A DNA stretch of 64,000 nt, taken from positions 3,657,501 through 3,721,500 of the forward strand of contig NZ_CP048810.1 of NCBI RefSeq assembly GCF_013347965.1, in the 5' to 3' direction. The DNA comes from Pseudomonas bijieensis (GTDB lineage: Bacteria; Pseudomonadota; Gammaproteobacteria; Pseudomonadales; Pseudomonadaceae). The stretch's first letter is position 1. Every line of letters starts with the position of its first letter. This document shows positions 54,625 to 64,000 of the stretch, piece after piece. Below the pieces are notes generated by a model. That model saw only the letters and a program-made list of their open reading frames with translations, did no database searches and was not told the origin of the DNA. The translations under genes were made by a program, and so were the position numbers.

Positions 54625-57195
54625 TCAGGCCACTTGAGGCTGCACGCTCACCGGCTGTAGCGGCAGCAGCGGTGCATGGGGATCGGCCTTGACCGATTCA
54701 CGCCACGCAGCCAGCCACTCGGGATGCGCCTCGCTCCAAACCTGCTCGTGCAGGCGGGACAAGGCCACCGGATCGCTCAGCAGTGCCAGTCGCTCGGCGT
54801 TGCTGAGACCGGCAGGACCGGCCTTCAAGGCGTGACGAACACGTTCGACCCGCAGCCATTCAATCGGCTCGGCCTGGCCGTGACGCGAAGTGGCCAGGGC
54901 ATACGCCAAGGCATTCTGTTGTGGATCGACCACTGCCCGGATGAAGCCGTCGTTCAGCGCGTGCCAACGGTTTTCATGGGTGTACTGGTCCGTCGACAGC
55001 AGTTCCTGCGGCGGTGCGTATTCCTCAGGGATCAGGAACAGGCTCTCATCACGGGACTTCAAGCCCAGGCCCACGCGACTGGAGATCACCGACACCGGGA
55101 TCGACAGCATCAGCGAACCGACGATCGGCACCAGCCACCACAGGAAGCTCGGGTTCAGCCAGATAACCAGCAAGGCCCAGAAGAAGCCCAGCAGGGTCTG
55201 CGGACCGTGGCGCTTGACCGCTTCGCTCCAGGGCGTGGAGTCGTCGTCACGTTGTGGCGAGTTCCAGGTCGCGGCCCAGCCCAGGAACGCGGCGAGCACG
55301 AAGCGGGTGTGGAAAATCATCCGCACCGGCGCCAGCAACATGGAGAACAACATCTCCAGCAGCATCGACAGCGTCACCTTGAACTTGCCACCGAACTCCT
55401 TCGCACCCTTGGCCCAGATCAGCACGATGCTCAGCAGCTTGGGCAGGAACAGCAGCACGATGGTCGTCGAGAACAAGGCGATGGCCTTGTCCGGATGCCA
55501 TTGCGGCCACAGCGGATAAAGCTGGCGTGGTTCGAGGAAGTATTGCGGTTCCATCAGGGTGTTCACCGCCAGCAGCGCAGTGGAGAGCACCAGAAAGAAG
55601 AACCACAGCGGCGCCGACAGGTAGGACATCACGCCCGTCAGGAACACCGCACGGTGCACCGGGTGCATGCCCTTGACCAGGAACAGCCTGAAGTTCATCA
55701 GGTTGCCGTGGCACCAGCGACGGTCACGCTTGAGTTCGTCCAGCAGGTTCGGCGGCAGCTCTTCGTAGCTGCCCGGCAGGTCATAGGCAATCCACACGCC
55801 CCAGCCGGCACGGCGCATCAGCGCTGCTTCGACGAAGTCGTGGGACAGGATCGCACCGGCGAACGCGCCTTTACCGGGCAACGGCGCCAGGGCGCAGTGC
55901 TCGATAAACGGTTTCATGCGGATGATCGCGTTGTGGCCCCAGTAGTGGGATTCGCCCAACTGCCAGAAGTGCAGGCCGGCGGTGAACAGCGGACCGTACA
56001 CCCGGGTGGCGAACTGCTGCATGCGCGCATACAGCGTGTCCATGCCCGAGGCACGTGGCGCTGTCTGGATGATGCCAGCGTCCGGAGTGGCTTCCATCAG
56101 GCGCACCAGGCTGGTCAGGCACGTGCCGCTCATGACGCTGTCGGCGTCGAGTACGACCATGTACTTGTAGTCGCTGCCCCAACGACGGCAGAAGTCGTCG
56201 AGGTTGCCACTCTTGCGCTTCACGCGACGGCGACGGCGGCGATAGAAGATCTTGCCGAAGCCGCCGGCTTCACGGCAGACGTCCAGCCAGGCCTGTTGTT
56301 CGGCGACGCAGATGTCGGTTTCGTTACTGTCGCTGAGGACGAAGAAGTCGAAGCGATCCAGGTCACCGGTAGCGGCCACCGACTCGAACGTCGCGCGCAA
56401 ACCGGCAAATACCCGTGGCACGTCTTCGTTGCAGATCGGCATTACCAGCGCGGTGCGGGCGTCCTTGGGAATCGGCTCGTTGCCGGCGCTGGCACCAGAG
56501 ATCCGGTACTTGTCGTGGCCGGTGAGCAATTCGAGGAAGCCCATCAGCGCCGTCCAGAAACCTGCCGACACCCAGCAGAACAGGATCCCGAACAGAATCA
56601 GGATGCTGGTTTGCAGCGCATAAGGCAGCACTTGCGTGGCGGTCTGCGATAGCGGTTGGTGCAGGACTTCGTCCAGGTCCACCAGCGACCAGCCCTGGTA
56701 CGGCATGATGCCTTTCATGTACCAGCCGGCGACGATGGTCTGGCCGAGCATCAATATCAGCAGGATGTAGCGACGGGTCGAACCCACGGTGCGCCAGCGT
56801 GCATGAGGCAGCACGCGCTCATCCTTGGGCGGCTTCGGCGGGTTGGTACGACCGGTCAGGCGCCGCCAGGCGCGCACCAGGATATTGGTGCGCCACGGCT
56901 CCGGCACGACCTTGGTCCGACGGATCGGCGGCGTCGCCTTGAGGCACACCCGACCACTGGCGTCGAGCCCGAGCATTTCGGCTTCTTCGAGCTCTTCGGC
57001 GGTGCTCAGGGTCAGTCGGCGGCCTACCGAGGCTTGCGCCGCCTCGGCGGGCGCGTCGAAGGTCGAAGACGACAGGCGTTCATGCAATTCGCTGAAGGAC
57101 TTGCAGCCCGCCAGTTCGGCGCGCTGCTCGTCGGTCATGGGCAAATGGGCCAGGTACTCGCTGAGTGTCTCTGGCTGTACTGGAGTATTACTCAT
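54625..57195 (-). CDS. opgH: Glucans biosynthesis glucosyltransferase H
   Basis: An 856-aa inner-membrane GT2 transferase that builds the beta-1,2-glucan backbone of osmoregulated periplasmic glucans from UDP-glucose. It has several transmembrane helices (near 145-170, 195-220, 515-560 and 575-700). The cytoplasmic catalytic domain lies in between, with [10 protein letters not shown] (DxD), [15 protein letters not shown] and the DRRWCHGN (RxxRW-type) motif. The ATG lies inside the end of opgG, an 8-base overlap. Length matches the family. Confidence 0.96.
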   Translation of the reverse strand: MSNTPVQPETLSEYLAHLPMTDEQRAELAGCKSFSELHERLSSSTFDAPAEAAQASVGRRLTLSTAEELEEAEMLGLDASGRVCLKATPPIRRTKVVPEPWRTNILVRAWRRLTGRTNPPKPPKDERVLPHARWRTVGSTRRYILLILMLGQTIVAGWYMKGIMPYQGWSLVDLDEVLHQPLSQTATQVLPYALQTSILILFGILFCWVSAGFWTALMGFLELLTGHDKYRISGASAGNEPIPKDARTALVMPICNEDVPRVFAGLRATFESVAATGDLDRFDFFVLSDSNETDICVAEQQAWLDVCREAGGFGKIFYRRRRRRVKRKSGNLDDFCRRWGSDYKYMVVLDADSVMSGTCLTSLVRLMEATPDAGIIQTAPRASGMDTLYARMQQFATRVYGPLFTAGLHFWQLGESHYWGHNAIIRMKPFIEHCALAPLPGKGAFAGAILSHDFVEAALMRRAGWGVWIAYDLPGSYEELPPNLLDELKRDRRWCHGNLMNFRLFLVKGMHPVHRAVFLTGVMSYLSAPLWFFFLVLSTALLAVNTLMEPQYFLEPRQLYPLWPQWHPDKAIALFSTTIVLLFLPKLLSIVLIWAKGAKEFGGKFKVTLSMLLEMLFSMLLAPVRMIFHTRFVLAAFLGWAATWNSPQRDDDSTPWSEAVKRHGPQTLLGFFWALLVIWLNPSFLWWLVPIVGSLMLSIPVSVISSRVGLGLKSRDESLFLIPEEYAPPQELLSTDQYTHENRWHALNDGFIRAVVDPQQNALAYALATSRHGQAEPIEWLRVERVRHALKAGPAGLSNAERLALLSDPVALSRLHEQVWSEAHPEWLAAWRESVKADPHAPLLPLQPVSVQPQVA

Positions 57196-58957
57196 CGGCT
57201 GGCAACTGATAGCTCCAGGTCTCGGTCAGGACTTGTTCAGTCGGTTCCGGTTCCTGCGGGGTTGGGGTCGGTTCAACAGCAGCATCCGCCGCCTTGACGG
57301 CTTTGGCTTCGTCTTTCGCTTTTTCTATCGCGAGTTCTTTTTCGGTCTGCTGGCGGGCGACTTTGTCGGCCTTGGCCAGGGTCGTGGTCACGGAGTGCGA
57401 GGCGGCCGGGGCTTCGACAGGCGTCAATGGACGCACGAGCGCCGCGCGCATTTCGGTGGCCTGTTTCGAATCCTTGATCTTCAACCGCAGGGTCAAGCGC
57501 CAGCCCTTGGTTTCAGGGTTGTAGCGCACGCTATTCTCGACGATCTCACCGTTTTCGCCGACGCTCACCTGGCTACGCACATCGGCGTCTTCCGGCAAGG
57601 CTTGCAAGGACGGGCCTTCGAAATCCACCAGGTAGGCCACGCTACCATCCGGCTGACGGATCAGGTTGGATTGCTTCACGTCACCGGTGGAACGCAGGGT
57701 CTGCTTGACCCAGGCACTGTCCGGCGAGTGCAGGCTGGCTTCGTCGAGGGTCCAGTGCAGGCGGTAGCTGAAGTCCAGCGGCTGGCCTGGCTCAGGCAGT
57801 TTTTCCGGGCTCCAGAAGGCAACGATATTGTCGTTGGTTTCGTCGGCAGTCGGAATCTCTACCAGGTCGACGGTACCCTTGCCCCAATCGCCCTTCGGTT
57901 CGATCCAGGCACTTGGGCGCTTGTCGTAGCGGTCGTCCAGGTCTTCGTAGTGGCTGAAGTCACGGCCACGTTGCAGCAGACCGAAACCGCGCGGGTTTTC
58001 CACCGAGAAGTTGCTCACGGCCAAGTGCTTGGGATTGTTCAGCGGGCGCCAGATCCACTCGCCATTGCCGGCATGGATCGACAGGCCGCTGGAGTCATGC
58101 AGCTCGCGACGATAGTTCAGCACCTTGGACGGCTGGTTGGCGCCGAACAGGTACATGCTGGTCAACGGGGCCACACCCAGCTTGGTCACGCGGTCACGCA
58201 GGAACATGCGCGATTTCACATCGACCACGGTGTCGGTGCCCGGACGCACGGTCAGGCGATAGGCGCCGGTAGCCCGTGGCGAATCCAGCAGGGCAAAAAT
58301 CACCAGGTGCTTGTCGGTCGGTTTCGGACGTTGGATCCAGAATTCGCGAAAGCGCGGGAATTCCTCGCCCGATGGCAGCGCGGTGTCGATGGCCATGCCA
58401 CGTGCGGACAGACCGTAGGTCTGGCCTTTGCCGATGACGCGGAAATAACTCGCGCCCAGCATGGTCATGATCTCGTCCTGCTTGTCAGCCTTGTTGATCG
58501 GGTACAACACGCGGAAACCCGCGTAACCCAGCTGCTCAGTGGCCTTCGGATCGAATGTCACATCGGCGAAGTCGAAGCGCGACGGGTCGTACTTGATCTC
58601 CTCGACGGTCGTCGCGGTGATTTCGTTGATCTTCACCGGCGTGTCGAAATGCATGCCCTGGTGATAGAAGGACAGCCTGAACGGCGTCTTCTGGTCGGCC
58701 CATTCGGCTTTTTCGGTGCGGAAACGGATTTTTTGATAGTCAGCGAATTTCATCTCGCGGAATTCGTTCGGCAGATTGCTGCGCGGGGCTTCGAATTTTT
58801 GCCCGGCCAGTTCTTGAGCCTTCGCCGATACATCATCCAGGCTGAATGCCCACAGTTGGCCCGCGCCAAACAGGCACAACAGGGCCGAGCCCGCTACCAG
58901 AGCGTTTCTAAACCGTTTGGCAGTCATTTTTGGTGCATTACAGGGACTAACAATCAC
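57188..58957 (-). CDS. opgG: Glucans biosynthesis protein G (periplasmic)
   Basis: A 589-aa periplasmic protein needed to shape and branch the glucans made by OpgH. It has a signal peptide with hydrophobic core ([13 protein letters not shown]) and cleavage after LWA. The GTG at 58957 is chosen since GAGGG lies 6 bases before it and homologues begin (M)[12 protein letters not shown] 58927 is the alternative. The beta-sandwich body runs to about residue 515. Unlike the ~510-aa E. coli protein, a charged, coiled-coil-like tail rich in Ala, Lys and Glu (about 525-589) follows. Co-transcribed with opgH. Confidence 0.93.
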   Translation of the reverse strand: MIVSPCNAPKMTAKRFRNALVAGSALLCLFGAGQLWAFSLDDVSAKAQELAGQKFEAPRSNLPNEFREMKFADYQKIRFRTEKAEWADQKTPFRLSFYHQGMHFDTPVKINEITATTVEEIKYDPSRFDFADVTFDPKATEQLGYAGFRVLYPINKADKQDEIMTMLGASYFRVIGKGQTYGLSARGMAIDTALPSGEEFPRFREFWIQRPKPTDKHLVIFALLDSPRATGAYRLTVRPGTDTVVDVKSRMFLRDRVTKLGVAPLTSMYLFGANQPSKVLNYRRELHDSSGLSIHAGNGEWIWRPLNNPKHLAVSNFSVENPRGFGLLQRGRDFSHYEDLDDRYDKRPSAWIEPKGDWGKGTVDLVEIPTADETNDNIVAFWSPEKLPEPGQPLDFSYRLHWTLDEASLHSPDSAWVKQTLRSTGDVKQSNLIRQPDGSVAYLVDFEGPSLQALPEDADVRSQVSVGENGEIVENSVRYNPETKGWRLTLRLKIKDSKQATEMRAALVRPLTPVEAPAASHSVTTTLAKADKVARQQTEKELAIEKAKDEAKAVKAADAAVEPTPTPQEPEPTEQVLTETWSYQLPADE

Positions 58958-59277
58958 GAGCAACCCTCGCCGAAAACAGATCAAAAAACCAACGGCCAGA
59001 TAAAGTATCCACACGGTATCGGCATTGAAAAACCGATCCTGCAGACCACTCTTGCCAAGTTGGCGAGCATTGTTCCGACTCCGGTGGGAGAAAATGATTC
59101 CCCAAACGGACCAGGACAAGTCTCTACCTAAGTCAAATGGACCAGCGAACGCTGGTCCCCCGTAGCGCGCGATTATCTAGTAGCCCGCGTGACAACGCAT
59201 CAGGGATAGCAAAGTATTTATCGAGAAAACTCCCCGTTTAGCCTCGAAACAGATCCGAAAAGATGTTTCAAACGCTT
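58958..59277. other. Intergenic region between dtd and opgG
   Basis: About 320 bases containing the opgG promoter and leader. It is AT-richer around 59160-59270. The opgG frame remains open to 59119 but without protein-like conservation. I see no terminator hairpin with a U run for dtd. Confidence 0.5.
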
Positions 59278-59715
59278 TCAGGCCTGTAACAGGAAGGTTA
59301 CCGGGCCATCATTGACCAAATGCACTTGCATGTCGGCGCCGAATCTACCTGATGCCACAGTGCCATGCACCTGTTTCGCCCGGGTTAGCAAATAGTTGAA
59401 CAACTCTTCTCCCAGGGCCGGAGGCGCGGCGGTCGAAAAACTCGGGCGCAAACCGCTTTTGGTGTCTGCCGCCAAGGTGAACTGCGACACCAGCAGCAAC
59501 CCGCCACCGACATCCGCCAGGGACAGGTTCATCTTGCCGTCGGCGTCGCTGAACACTCGGTAGTTAAGCAGCTTATGCAGGAGCTTGTCGGCGCTGGCCC
59601 GGGTATCCCCGGGCTCGACGGCCACCAACACCAGCAAACCCTGGTCCACCGCCCCGACGATCTCGCCTGATACTTCGACCCGTGCGCCGCGAACTCGTTG
59701 CAACAGCCCCTTCAT
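59278..59715 (-). CDS. dtd: D-aminoacyl-tRNA deacylase
   Basis: A 145-aa enzyme that removes D-amino acids (and Gly from tRNA-Ala) from tRNA. Both active-site signatures are present: [17 protein letters not shown] (SQxT type) and NDGPVTFLL (GPxT). Its ATG overlaps the pip stop (ATGA), so both are one operon. Confidence 0.95.
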   Translation of the reverse strand: MKGLLQRVRGARVEVSGEIVGAVDQGLLVLVAVEPGDTRASADKLLHKLLNYRVFSDADGKMNLSLADVGGGLLLVSQFTLAADTKSGLRPSFSTAAPPALGEELFNYLLTRAKQVHGTVASGRFGADMQVHLVNDGPVTFLLQA

Positions 59716-60683
59716 GCTTCTTCAGGCGGCAGGTCAAGCAAGCGCCGGGCCATTTGCGCCGCGGCGCGCACCAGGGCGTCGGTGATCCCTGGCTCCGAAG
59801 CGGCGTGGCCGGCGTCGCGAATCACCTGCAGTTCGCTGTTGGGCCAGTTCTGGTGCAGCTCCCAGGCATTGTCCAACGGGCAGATGACGTCGTAGCGACC
59901 ATGCACGATGACACCCGGCAAATGGGCGATCTTGCCCATGTCGCGAATCAACTGATTAGGCTCGAGGAAGGCATTGTTGGTGAAGTAGTGGCATTCGATC
60001 CGGGCGATCGACAGAGCCCGCTGCGGCTCGGAGAAGCGATCGACCACCAGCGGATTCGGACGCAGGGTCGCGGTGCGGCCCTCCCAGGTGGACCAGGCCT
60101 TGGCCGCGTGCATCTGGGCGATCTGGTCGTTGCCGGTCAGGCGCTTGTGGAAGGCGCTGAGCAGGTCGTCGCGCTCGTCCAATGGGATCGGTGCAATGTA
60201 ATCCTGCCAGTAGTCGGGAAACAGGCGACTGGCGCCAGCCTGATAGAACCACTCGATTTCCTGCGGACGGCAGAGAAAGATCCCACGCAGGATCAGGCCA
60301 TGCACCCGCTCCGGGTGGGTCTGGGCATAGGCCAGGGCCAGGGTCGAGCCCCAGGAGCCACCAAACAGCACCCATTTTTCGATGCCCAGGTGCTTGCGAA
60401 TACGCTCCAGGTCTTCGACCAGATCCCAGGTGGTGTTGTTCTCCAGGCTCGCGTGGGGGGTGGACCGACCGCAGCCGCGCTGGTCGAAGGTGACGATGCG
60501 GTACAGGTTCGGATCGAAGTAGCGGCGGCTCTGTGCATCGCAGCCAGCACCCGGGCCGCCGTGAATGAACACCACGGGCAGGCCTTCCGGGGAACCGCTT
60601 TCATCGACGTAGAGCGTGTGGGTGTCATCGACAGCCAGATCGTGCCGGGCATGGGGTTTGATCTGCGGGTACAAAGTCTGCAT
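59712..60683 (-). CDS. pip: Proline iminopeptidase
   Basis: A 323-aa S33-family alpha/beta hydrolase releasing N-terminal proline from peptides. It has an oxyanion region HGGPGAG, nucleophile Ser in GGSWGS, Asp in HGRYDVICP and His in [10 protein letters not shown]. The ATG at 60683 ([11 protein letters not shown]) is chosen; nine open codons upstream lack family support. Confidence 0.94.
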   Translation of the reverse strand: MQTLYPQIKPHARHDLAVDDTHTLYVDESGSPEGLPVVFIHGGPGAGCDAQSRRYFDPNLYRIVTFDQRGCGRSTPHASLENNTTWDLVEDLERIRKHLGIEKWVLFGGSWGSTLALAYAQTHPERVHGLILRGIFLCRPQEIEWFYQAGASRLFPDYWQDYIAPIPLDERDDLLSAFHKRLTGNDQIAQMHAAKAWSTWEGRTATLRPNPLVVDRFSEPQRALSIARIECHYFTNNAFLEPNQLIRDMGKIAHLPGVIVHGRYDVICPLDNAWELHQNWPNSELQVIRDAGHAASEPGITDALVRAAAQMARRLLDLPPEEA

Positions 60684-60788
60684 TGAGCGCTCCGTAAGGG
60701 GTCGAGTCATCCCTGTGGGGACTTCTATTTAGTCTGCCGTCCGGCATCATAAACCCGAATTACCTTAATGAGCATGCCCCCTGCGCAG

Positions 60789-61703
60789 TCAAAGCGTGTC
60801 AGCCAGGTACGCCAGCAGCGTGCGATACATCTGATCGACCTCCGGCACCAGACTCCGACCGCGCAGGCAACCATGGACCAACCCTTCGCCGACATACAAC
60901 ACGGCATCCACCCCTGCGGCGTTCAGCCGCTCGCTGTAAAGGACGCCATCGTCACGCAGCGGGTCCCACTGCGCCACGACGATCAACGCCGGCGGCAGCC
61001 CGCTCAGGTCATCGGCGAGCAATGGCATGGCGCCAGGCGACGGTGCGAGGCCGCCCAGGTAAAGCGCGTGATAGCTGTCCAGGTCGCGGCTGCTCAACAG
61101 CGGCGCATTGGCATGTTCGCGGCGCGACGGCAGAGGCGCCGGGCCAGCGAGCGCCGGGTAGATCAACACCTGGGAACGGGGCAACGGTTGCCCGGCATCG
61201 CGCAAGGCCAGGCATAACGCAGCGGCGAGATTGCCTCCGGCACTGTCACCAGCCACCAGCCGGCGACGCGGGTCGATGGCAAAGGGGGCGGCTGCCAGAT
61301 GGCGCCACACGGCGAGGCAATCGTCCAAGCCTGCCGGAAACGGATGCTCTGGCGCCAGCCGATAATCCACGGCCACCACCAACGCGCCCAGGGCGGCAGC
61401 CAGTTCCATACAGATGAAGTCATGGGAGTCCAGGTCTCCCACCACCCAACCACCGCCGTGCAAATAGAGGATGCACGGCCAGCCTGCGGGCGGCGCTGCA
61501 CGCCGTGGGTGATAAGCACGTACGCCCACACCGGCCCACTCGAAATCCTCGATGGCCAGCGTTGGCGGATATGGCGGGGTGAACGCCCGGCACATCTGAC
61601 TGTAGGCCTGGCGCAAACCGGCGAGGCTGTCGTCCGGGCTGGTGAAGCTCAGGGTTTTGTCGATGAAGGCGGACATCTGTTCAGAGAGTGGATATGAGGC
61701 CAT
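60789..61703 (-). CDS. Alpha/beta hydrolase of the hormone-sensitive lipase (HSL) family
   Basis: A 304-aa esterase/lipase-type protein. The HSL family's HGGGWV oxyanion motif and the GDSAGG nucleophile elbow are present, with Asp in QWDPLRDDG and His in GLVHGCL. No signal peptide, so probably cytosolic. The natural substrate is unknown. ATG 61703 (MASYPLSEQM) is preferred, with a start four codons upstream possible. It stands alone with a REPIN upstream. Confidence 0.85.
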   Translation of the reverse strand: MASYPLSEQMSAFIDKTLSFTSPDDSLAGLRQAYSQMCRAFTPPYPPTLAIEDFEWAGVGVRAYHPRRAAPPAGWPCILYLHGGGWVVGDLDSHDFICMELAAALGALVVAVDYRLAPEHPFPAGLDDCLAVWRHLAAAPFAIDPRRRLVAGDSAGGNLAAALCLALRDAGQPLPRSQVLIYPALAGPAPLPSRREHANAPLLSSRDLDSYHALYLGGLAPSPGAMPLLADDLSGLPPALIVVAQWDPLRDDGVLYSERLNAAGVDAVLYVGEGLVHGCLRGRSLVPEVDQMYRTLLAYLADTL

Positions 61704-61724
61704 GAAGAACACCACCTATTGAAA

Positions 61725-61816
61725 TGTGGGAGCAAGGCTTGCCCGCAATGGCAGCGGTACATCCAATAGTTATGTCGACTGATACATCGCTATCGCGGGC
61801 AAGCCTTGCTCCCACA
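61725..61816. repeat. REPIN upstream of the HSL-family esterase gene
   Basis: TGTGGGAGCAAGGCTTGCCC and GGGCAAGCCTTGCTCCCACA arms with a ~45-base spacer, the GCAAGGCTTGC subtype. Confidence 0.85.
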
Positions 61817-61864
61817 GATAAATCACTCCACCACAGATGAATCACCCCGCCACAGCCAGGTAGG

Positions 61865-62812
61865 TCAATTCTTGAGACTGGCCTGCACCGCCGCCACGCC
61901 ATCCTTGCCGTCGAAGCTGGTGACACCGGCCAGCCAGCGCTGAAGATCCTCGGGATGGTCACGCAGCCATTGCCGGGCGACGTCCTGGGGCGTCTTGCGT
62001 TCCATGATCGGCACCATCAACTGGCTTTCCTGGGCGGCGGTGAAGGTCAGGTTCTCCAGCAGGCGATTCACATTCGGGCAGCGCTGGGCGTAGTCCGGCG
62101 CAGTCACGGTGGAGACGGTCGCCGCGCCCTCGTTCGGGCCGTAGACGTCCTCACTGCCGGTCAGGTAGGTGATGTTCATGTTGATGTTCATCGGGTGCGG
62201 GGTCCAGCCGACGAATACCACGAACTCCTTGCGATTCACCGCCCGTTGCACCGCGGCCAGCATGCCCGCCTCGCCGGATTCGATCAGCTTGAAGTCCTTG
62301 AGGCCGAAGTGGTTGGTTTCGATCATGGTCTTGATGGTGGTGTTGGCTCCACTGCCCGGCTCGATGCCGTAGATCTTGCCACCCAACTGATCCTTGAACC
62401 GGGCGATGTCGGCAAAGGTCTTGAGCCCCGCCGCCGCCACATAGTCGGGCACGGCCAGGGTGGCTTGGGCATCGGCCAGGCTCGGTTTGTCCAACACCTT
62501 CACCTGGTTGGCCGCCAGGAACGGGGCGATGTTCTTGTCCATCGCCGGTTTCCAGTAGCCCAGGAAGATATCGAGGCGCTTGTCGCGGATGCCGGCGAAG
62601 ATGATCTGTTGCACCGCGCTGGTCTGCTTGCTTTCGTAGCCCAGGCCCGTGAGCAGTACATCGGCCATGCCGCTGGTGGCGATCACATCGGTCCAGTTGA
62701 CCACGCCCATGCGCACGGTCTGGCACGACGCTGGCTCGGCGGCCATGGCCCCGCCGCTCAGGATGGCGGTACCGCAGAGGATCGACAGACAGCGTTTGAA
62801 CAGTCTTTTCAT
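61865..62812 (-). CDS. Choline/glycine-betaine ABC transporter substrate-binding protein
   Basis: A 315-aa periplasmic binding protein. It has a signal peptide (about 1-24, ending AMA before AEPASC) and two OpuAC-type lobes. Aromatic residues that could form a cation-pi box are present (NWTDV, LGYWKPAMD, FVGWTPHPMN). Cys29 and a later Cys (AQRCPNV) may form a disulfide, as in ChoX-type proteins. Sequence pattern fits the choline-binding (ChoX/BetX/CbcX) branch. No permease or ATPase gene lies next to it, so it probably feeds a shared transporter encoded elsewhere, as pseudomonads are known to do. Confidence 0.85.
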   Translation of the reverse strand: MKRLFKRCLSILCGTAILSGGAMAAEPASCQTVRMGVVNWTDVIATSGMADVLLTGLGYESKQTSAVQQIIFAGIRDKRLDIFLGYWKPAMDKNIAPFLAANQVKVLDKPSLADAQATLAVPDYVAAAGLKTFADIARFKDQLGGKIYGIEPGSGANTTIKTMIETNHFGLKDFKLIESGEAGMLAAVQRAVNRKEFVVFVGWTPHPMNINMNITYLTGSEDVYGPNEGAATVSTVTAPDYAQRCPNVNRLLENLTFTAAQESQLMVPIMERKTPQDVARQWLRDHPEDLQRWLAGVTSFDGKDGVAAVQASLKN

Positions 62813-62970
62813 CGGGAAGGTCTCGTGCGGCAGCGATTATTGTAGGTCGGTGTCTTGGTGCACCGTGACCGGAACATTACGCAGCGTCGAGGGGCTGAAG
62901 ATGAACTGTGGCGACGCGGTTTTGCACGGTGGCGACCGTTCCCCTCCGAGGTTCAAGGACAACACAACCC

Positions 62971-63091
62971 TGTGGCGAGGGGATCTGTGGGAGCAAGGCT
63001 TGCCCGCGATGAAGACACCGCGGTTCCCCTGAAACCGAGGCGCCTGTATCGCGAGCAAGCTTTGCTCCCACAGATGACTCCCCTCGCCACA
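62971..63091. repeat. Nested REPINs: one REP family inside another
   Basis: Outer arms TGTGGCGAGGGGA / TCCCCTCGCCACA (62971-62983 and about 63079-63091) enclose a complete inner REPIN with TGTGGGAGCAAGGCTTGCCC and AGCAAGCTTTGCTCCCACA arms (about 62986-63074). Its spacer is very similar to that of the REPIN at 3681-3769. Confidence 0.82.
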
Positions 63092-63109
63092 GAGGAATCG
63101 CGCAGGTGT

Positions 63110-63913
63110 TTATTTTTTGTAAGCCTGCTGCCCCCACGCCAGCAAACCTTCCAGCAATTGCTTGAGCACCACCTGGGTCGGTTCCGCCAAGTCCGCGCGG
63201 TAGTTGAACGGTTCGAACTCTTCCATGTAGGTGCTCTGGCACAGCTCCAGTTGCACCGCGTGGATGTCTTCGGTCGGGTTGCCATAGTGCCGGGTGATGT
63301 GTCCGCCCTTGAATCGCCCGTTGAGCACATGAGTGAATTGATCGTGGCGGGCACAGATGGCTTCGAGCTGGCTGGCCAGGGTCGGGTCGCAACTGACGCC
63401 GTTGAACGTGCCAAGGTTGAAATCCGGCAGTTTGCCGTCGAACAGGTGCGGGATCACCGAGCGGATCGAATGGGCATCGAACAGCAAGGCATAGCCGAAT
63501 TCGGCCTTGAGCCGCGCCAGTTCCTGCTGCAGCGCCTGGTGATAAGGCATCCAGACCTGTTGCAGATAAGTCGCCCGCTCCTCGGCCGACGGCTCCAAGC
63601 CTTCGCGAAACAATGGCACGCCATCGAACAACGTCGCCGGGTACAAACCGGTGGTGGCGCCAACGTACATCGGCTTGTCATCGGAGGGTCGGTTCAGGTC
63701 GATGACGAACCGCGAGTACTCCGCGGCCAGGGTGCTGGCGCCCAGCTCGGCGGCAAATTCGTAGAGCCTTGGGATGTGCCAGTCGGTATCCGGCAGGCTT
63801 TGCGCCTCGGGGATCAACCCGGCCTGTACCGCCGGGGTCAGGCGCAGGCCGGCGTGGGGCATGCTGATCAACAGCGGCACGCGCCCTTGCTTGAAATTCA
63901 GGACCTTCTCCAC
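63110..63913 (-). CDS. hutG: N-formylglutamate deformylase
   Basis: A 267-aa zinc hydrolase, last step of the five-step histidine degradation route, splitting N-formylglutamate into formate and glutamate. Motifs are ISMPHAGLRL near the N-terminus, VIDLNRPSDD and LLFDAHSIRS. The GTG at 63913 is preferred because GAGGAG lies 7 bases before it and homologues begin (M)xKVLNFxQGRVP. It lies 11 bases behind the preceding hut gene, i.e. in the hut operon. Confidence 0.93.
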   Translation of the reverse strand: MEKVLNFKQGRVPLLISMPHAGLRLTPAVQAGLIPEAQSLPDTDWHIPRLYEFAAELGASTLAAEYSRFVIDLNRPSDDKPMYVGATTGLYPATLFDGVPLFREGLEPSAEERATYLQQVWMPYHQALQQELARLKAEFGYALLFDAHSIRSVIPHLFDGKLPDFNLGTFNGVSCDPTLASQLEAICARHDQFTHVLNGRFKGGHITRHYGNPTEDIHAVQLELCQSTYMEEFEPFNYRADLAEPTQVVLKQLLEGLLAWGQQAYKK

Positions 63914-63924
63914 AACCGTTCTCC

Positions 63925-64000
63925 TCAATCGATTTCAACGCCGTGACGCACGACGCGCTTTTCCAGATCGCCACCAAGCCAGTACGCCAGGTCGGCCGGG
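63925..64000 (-). CDS. hutI: Imidazolonepropionase, C-terminal fragment (cut by window edge)
   Basis: The minus strand from 64000 reads PADLAYWLGGDLEKRVVRHG and VEID before a TGA at 63927-63925. This matches the C-terminus of pseudomonad HutI (ADLAYWLGG ... RVVRxG) and the expected gene order hutI-hutG. Only about 24 residues are in the window. Confidence 0.75.
   Translation of the reverse strand, partial: PADLAYWLGGDLEKRVVRHGVEID

Noticed and set aside
58958..59119. N-terminal extension of OpgG by 54 residues
   Set aside because: The frame is open, but the residues are unlike any signal peptide and a good ribosome site precedes the GTG at 58957.

Overview
The window is chromosomal DNA of a GC-rich gammaproteobacterium, almost certainly a fluorescent Pseudomonas of the P. 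fluorescens group. Three things point there: the PHA locus phaC1-phaZ-phaC2-phaD / phaF-phaI, the gene order hemE-gltDB-aroBK-pilQPONM / ponA-maeB-rpmE / priA-argS-hslVU-pha-ubi-his-tat (conserved among pseudomonads as I know them), and many REP/REPIN palindromes of the P. fluorescens type. No tRNA, rRNA or CRISPR was seen.

Layout. 1-2.2 kb: the start of an unknown gene, a cytochrome b561 and a secreted chitin-active LPMO. 2.4-9.7 kb: hemE, then gltD and gltB (glutamate synthase). 10-18.3 kb: a leftward operon pilM-N-O-P-Q, aroK, aroB and an AAA/SPOR protein, divergent from ponA. 21.2-23.1 kb: a group II intron (probably IIC) inserted just behind the maeB terminator, with a frameshifted maturase gene. 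23.2-32.8 kb: maeB, rpmE, priA, argS, a SPOR protein, hslV, hslU and a DUF971 gene. 33-40.4 kb: the medium-chain-length PHA locus (two synthases, depolymerase, TetR regulator, phasins PhaF/PhaI, a granule-associated small protein). 40.6-46.6 kb: ubiE-ubiJ-ubiB, hisI-hisE, tatA-tatB-tatC-rsmE. 46.7-52.8 kb: three tandem paralogous chemoreceptors with HBM-type sensor domains. 52.8-54.5 kb: the main non-coding accessory stretch, made of a ~310-bp-arm inverted repeat with REP sequences in its loop, then a highly structured leader in front of a 111-aa protein of unknown function. 54.6-64 kb: opgG-opgH, dtd-pip, an HSL-type esterase, an orphan choline/betaine-binding protein, hutG and the 3' end of hutI.

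Functionally the window is mostly housekeeping. It covers nitrogen assimilation, haem, shikimate and ubiquinone pathways, cell-wall and type IV pilus assembly, proteolysis, Tat export and carbon storage. The accessory layer consists of the intron, the REPINs, the large inverted repeat, the structured leader with its small gene, and the amplified chemoreceptors. Three genes (phaC1, the third chemoreceptor, the intron maturase) carry single-base indels in or beside homopolymer runs. These could be real, compensated by slippage, or sequencing errors.
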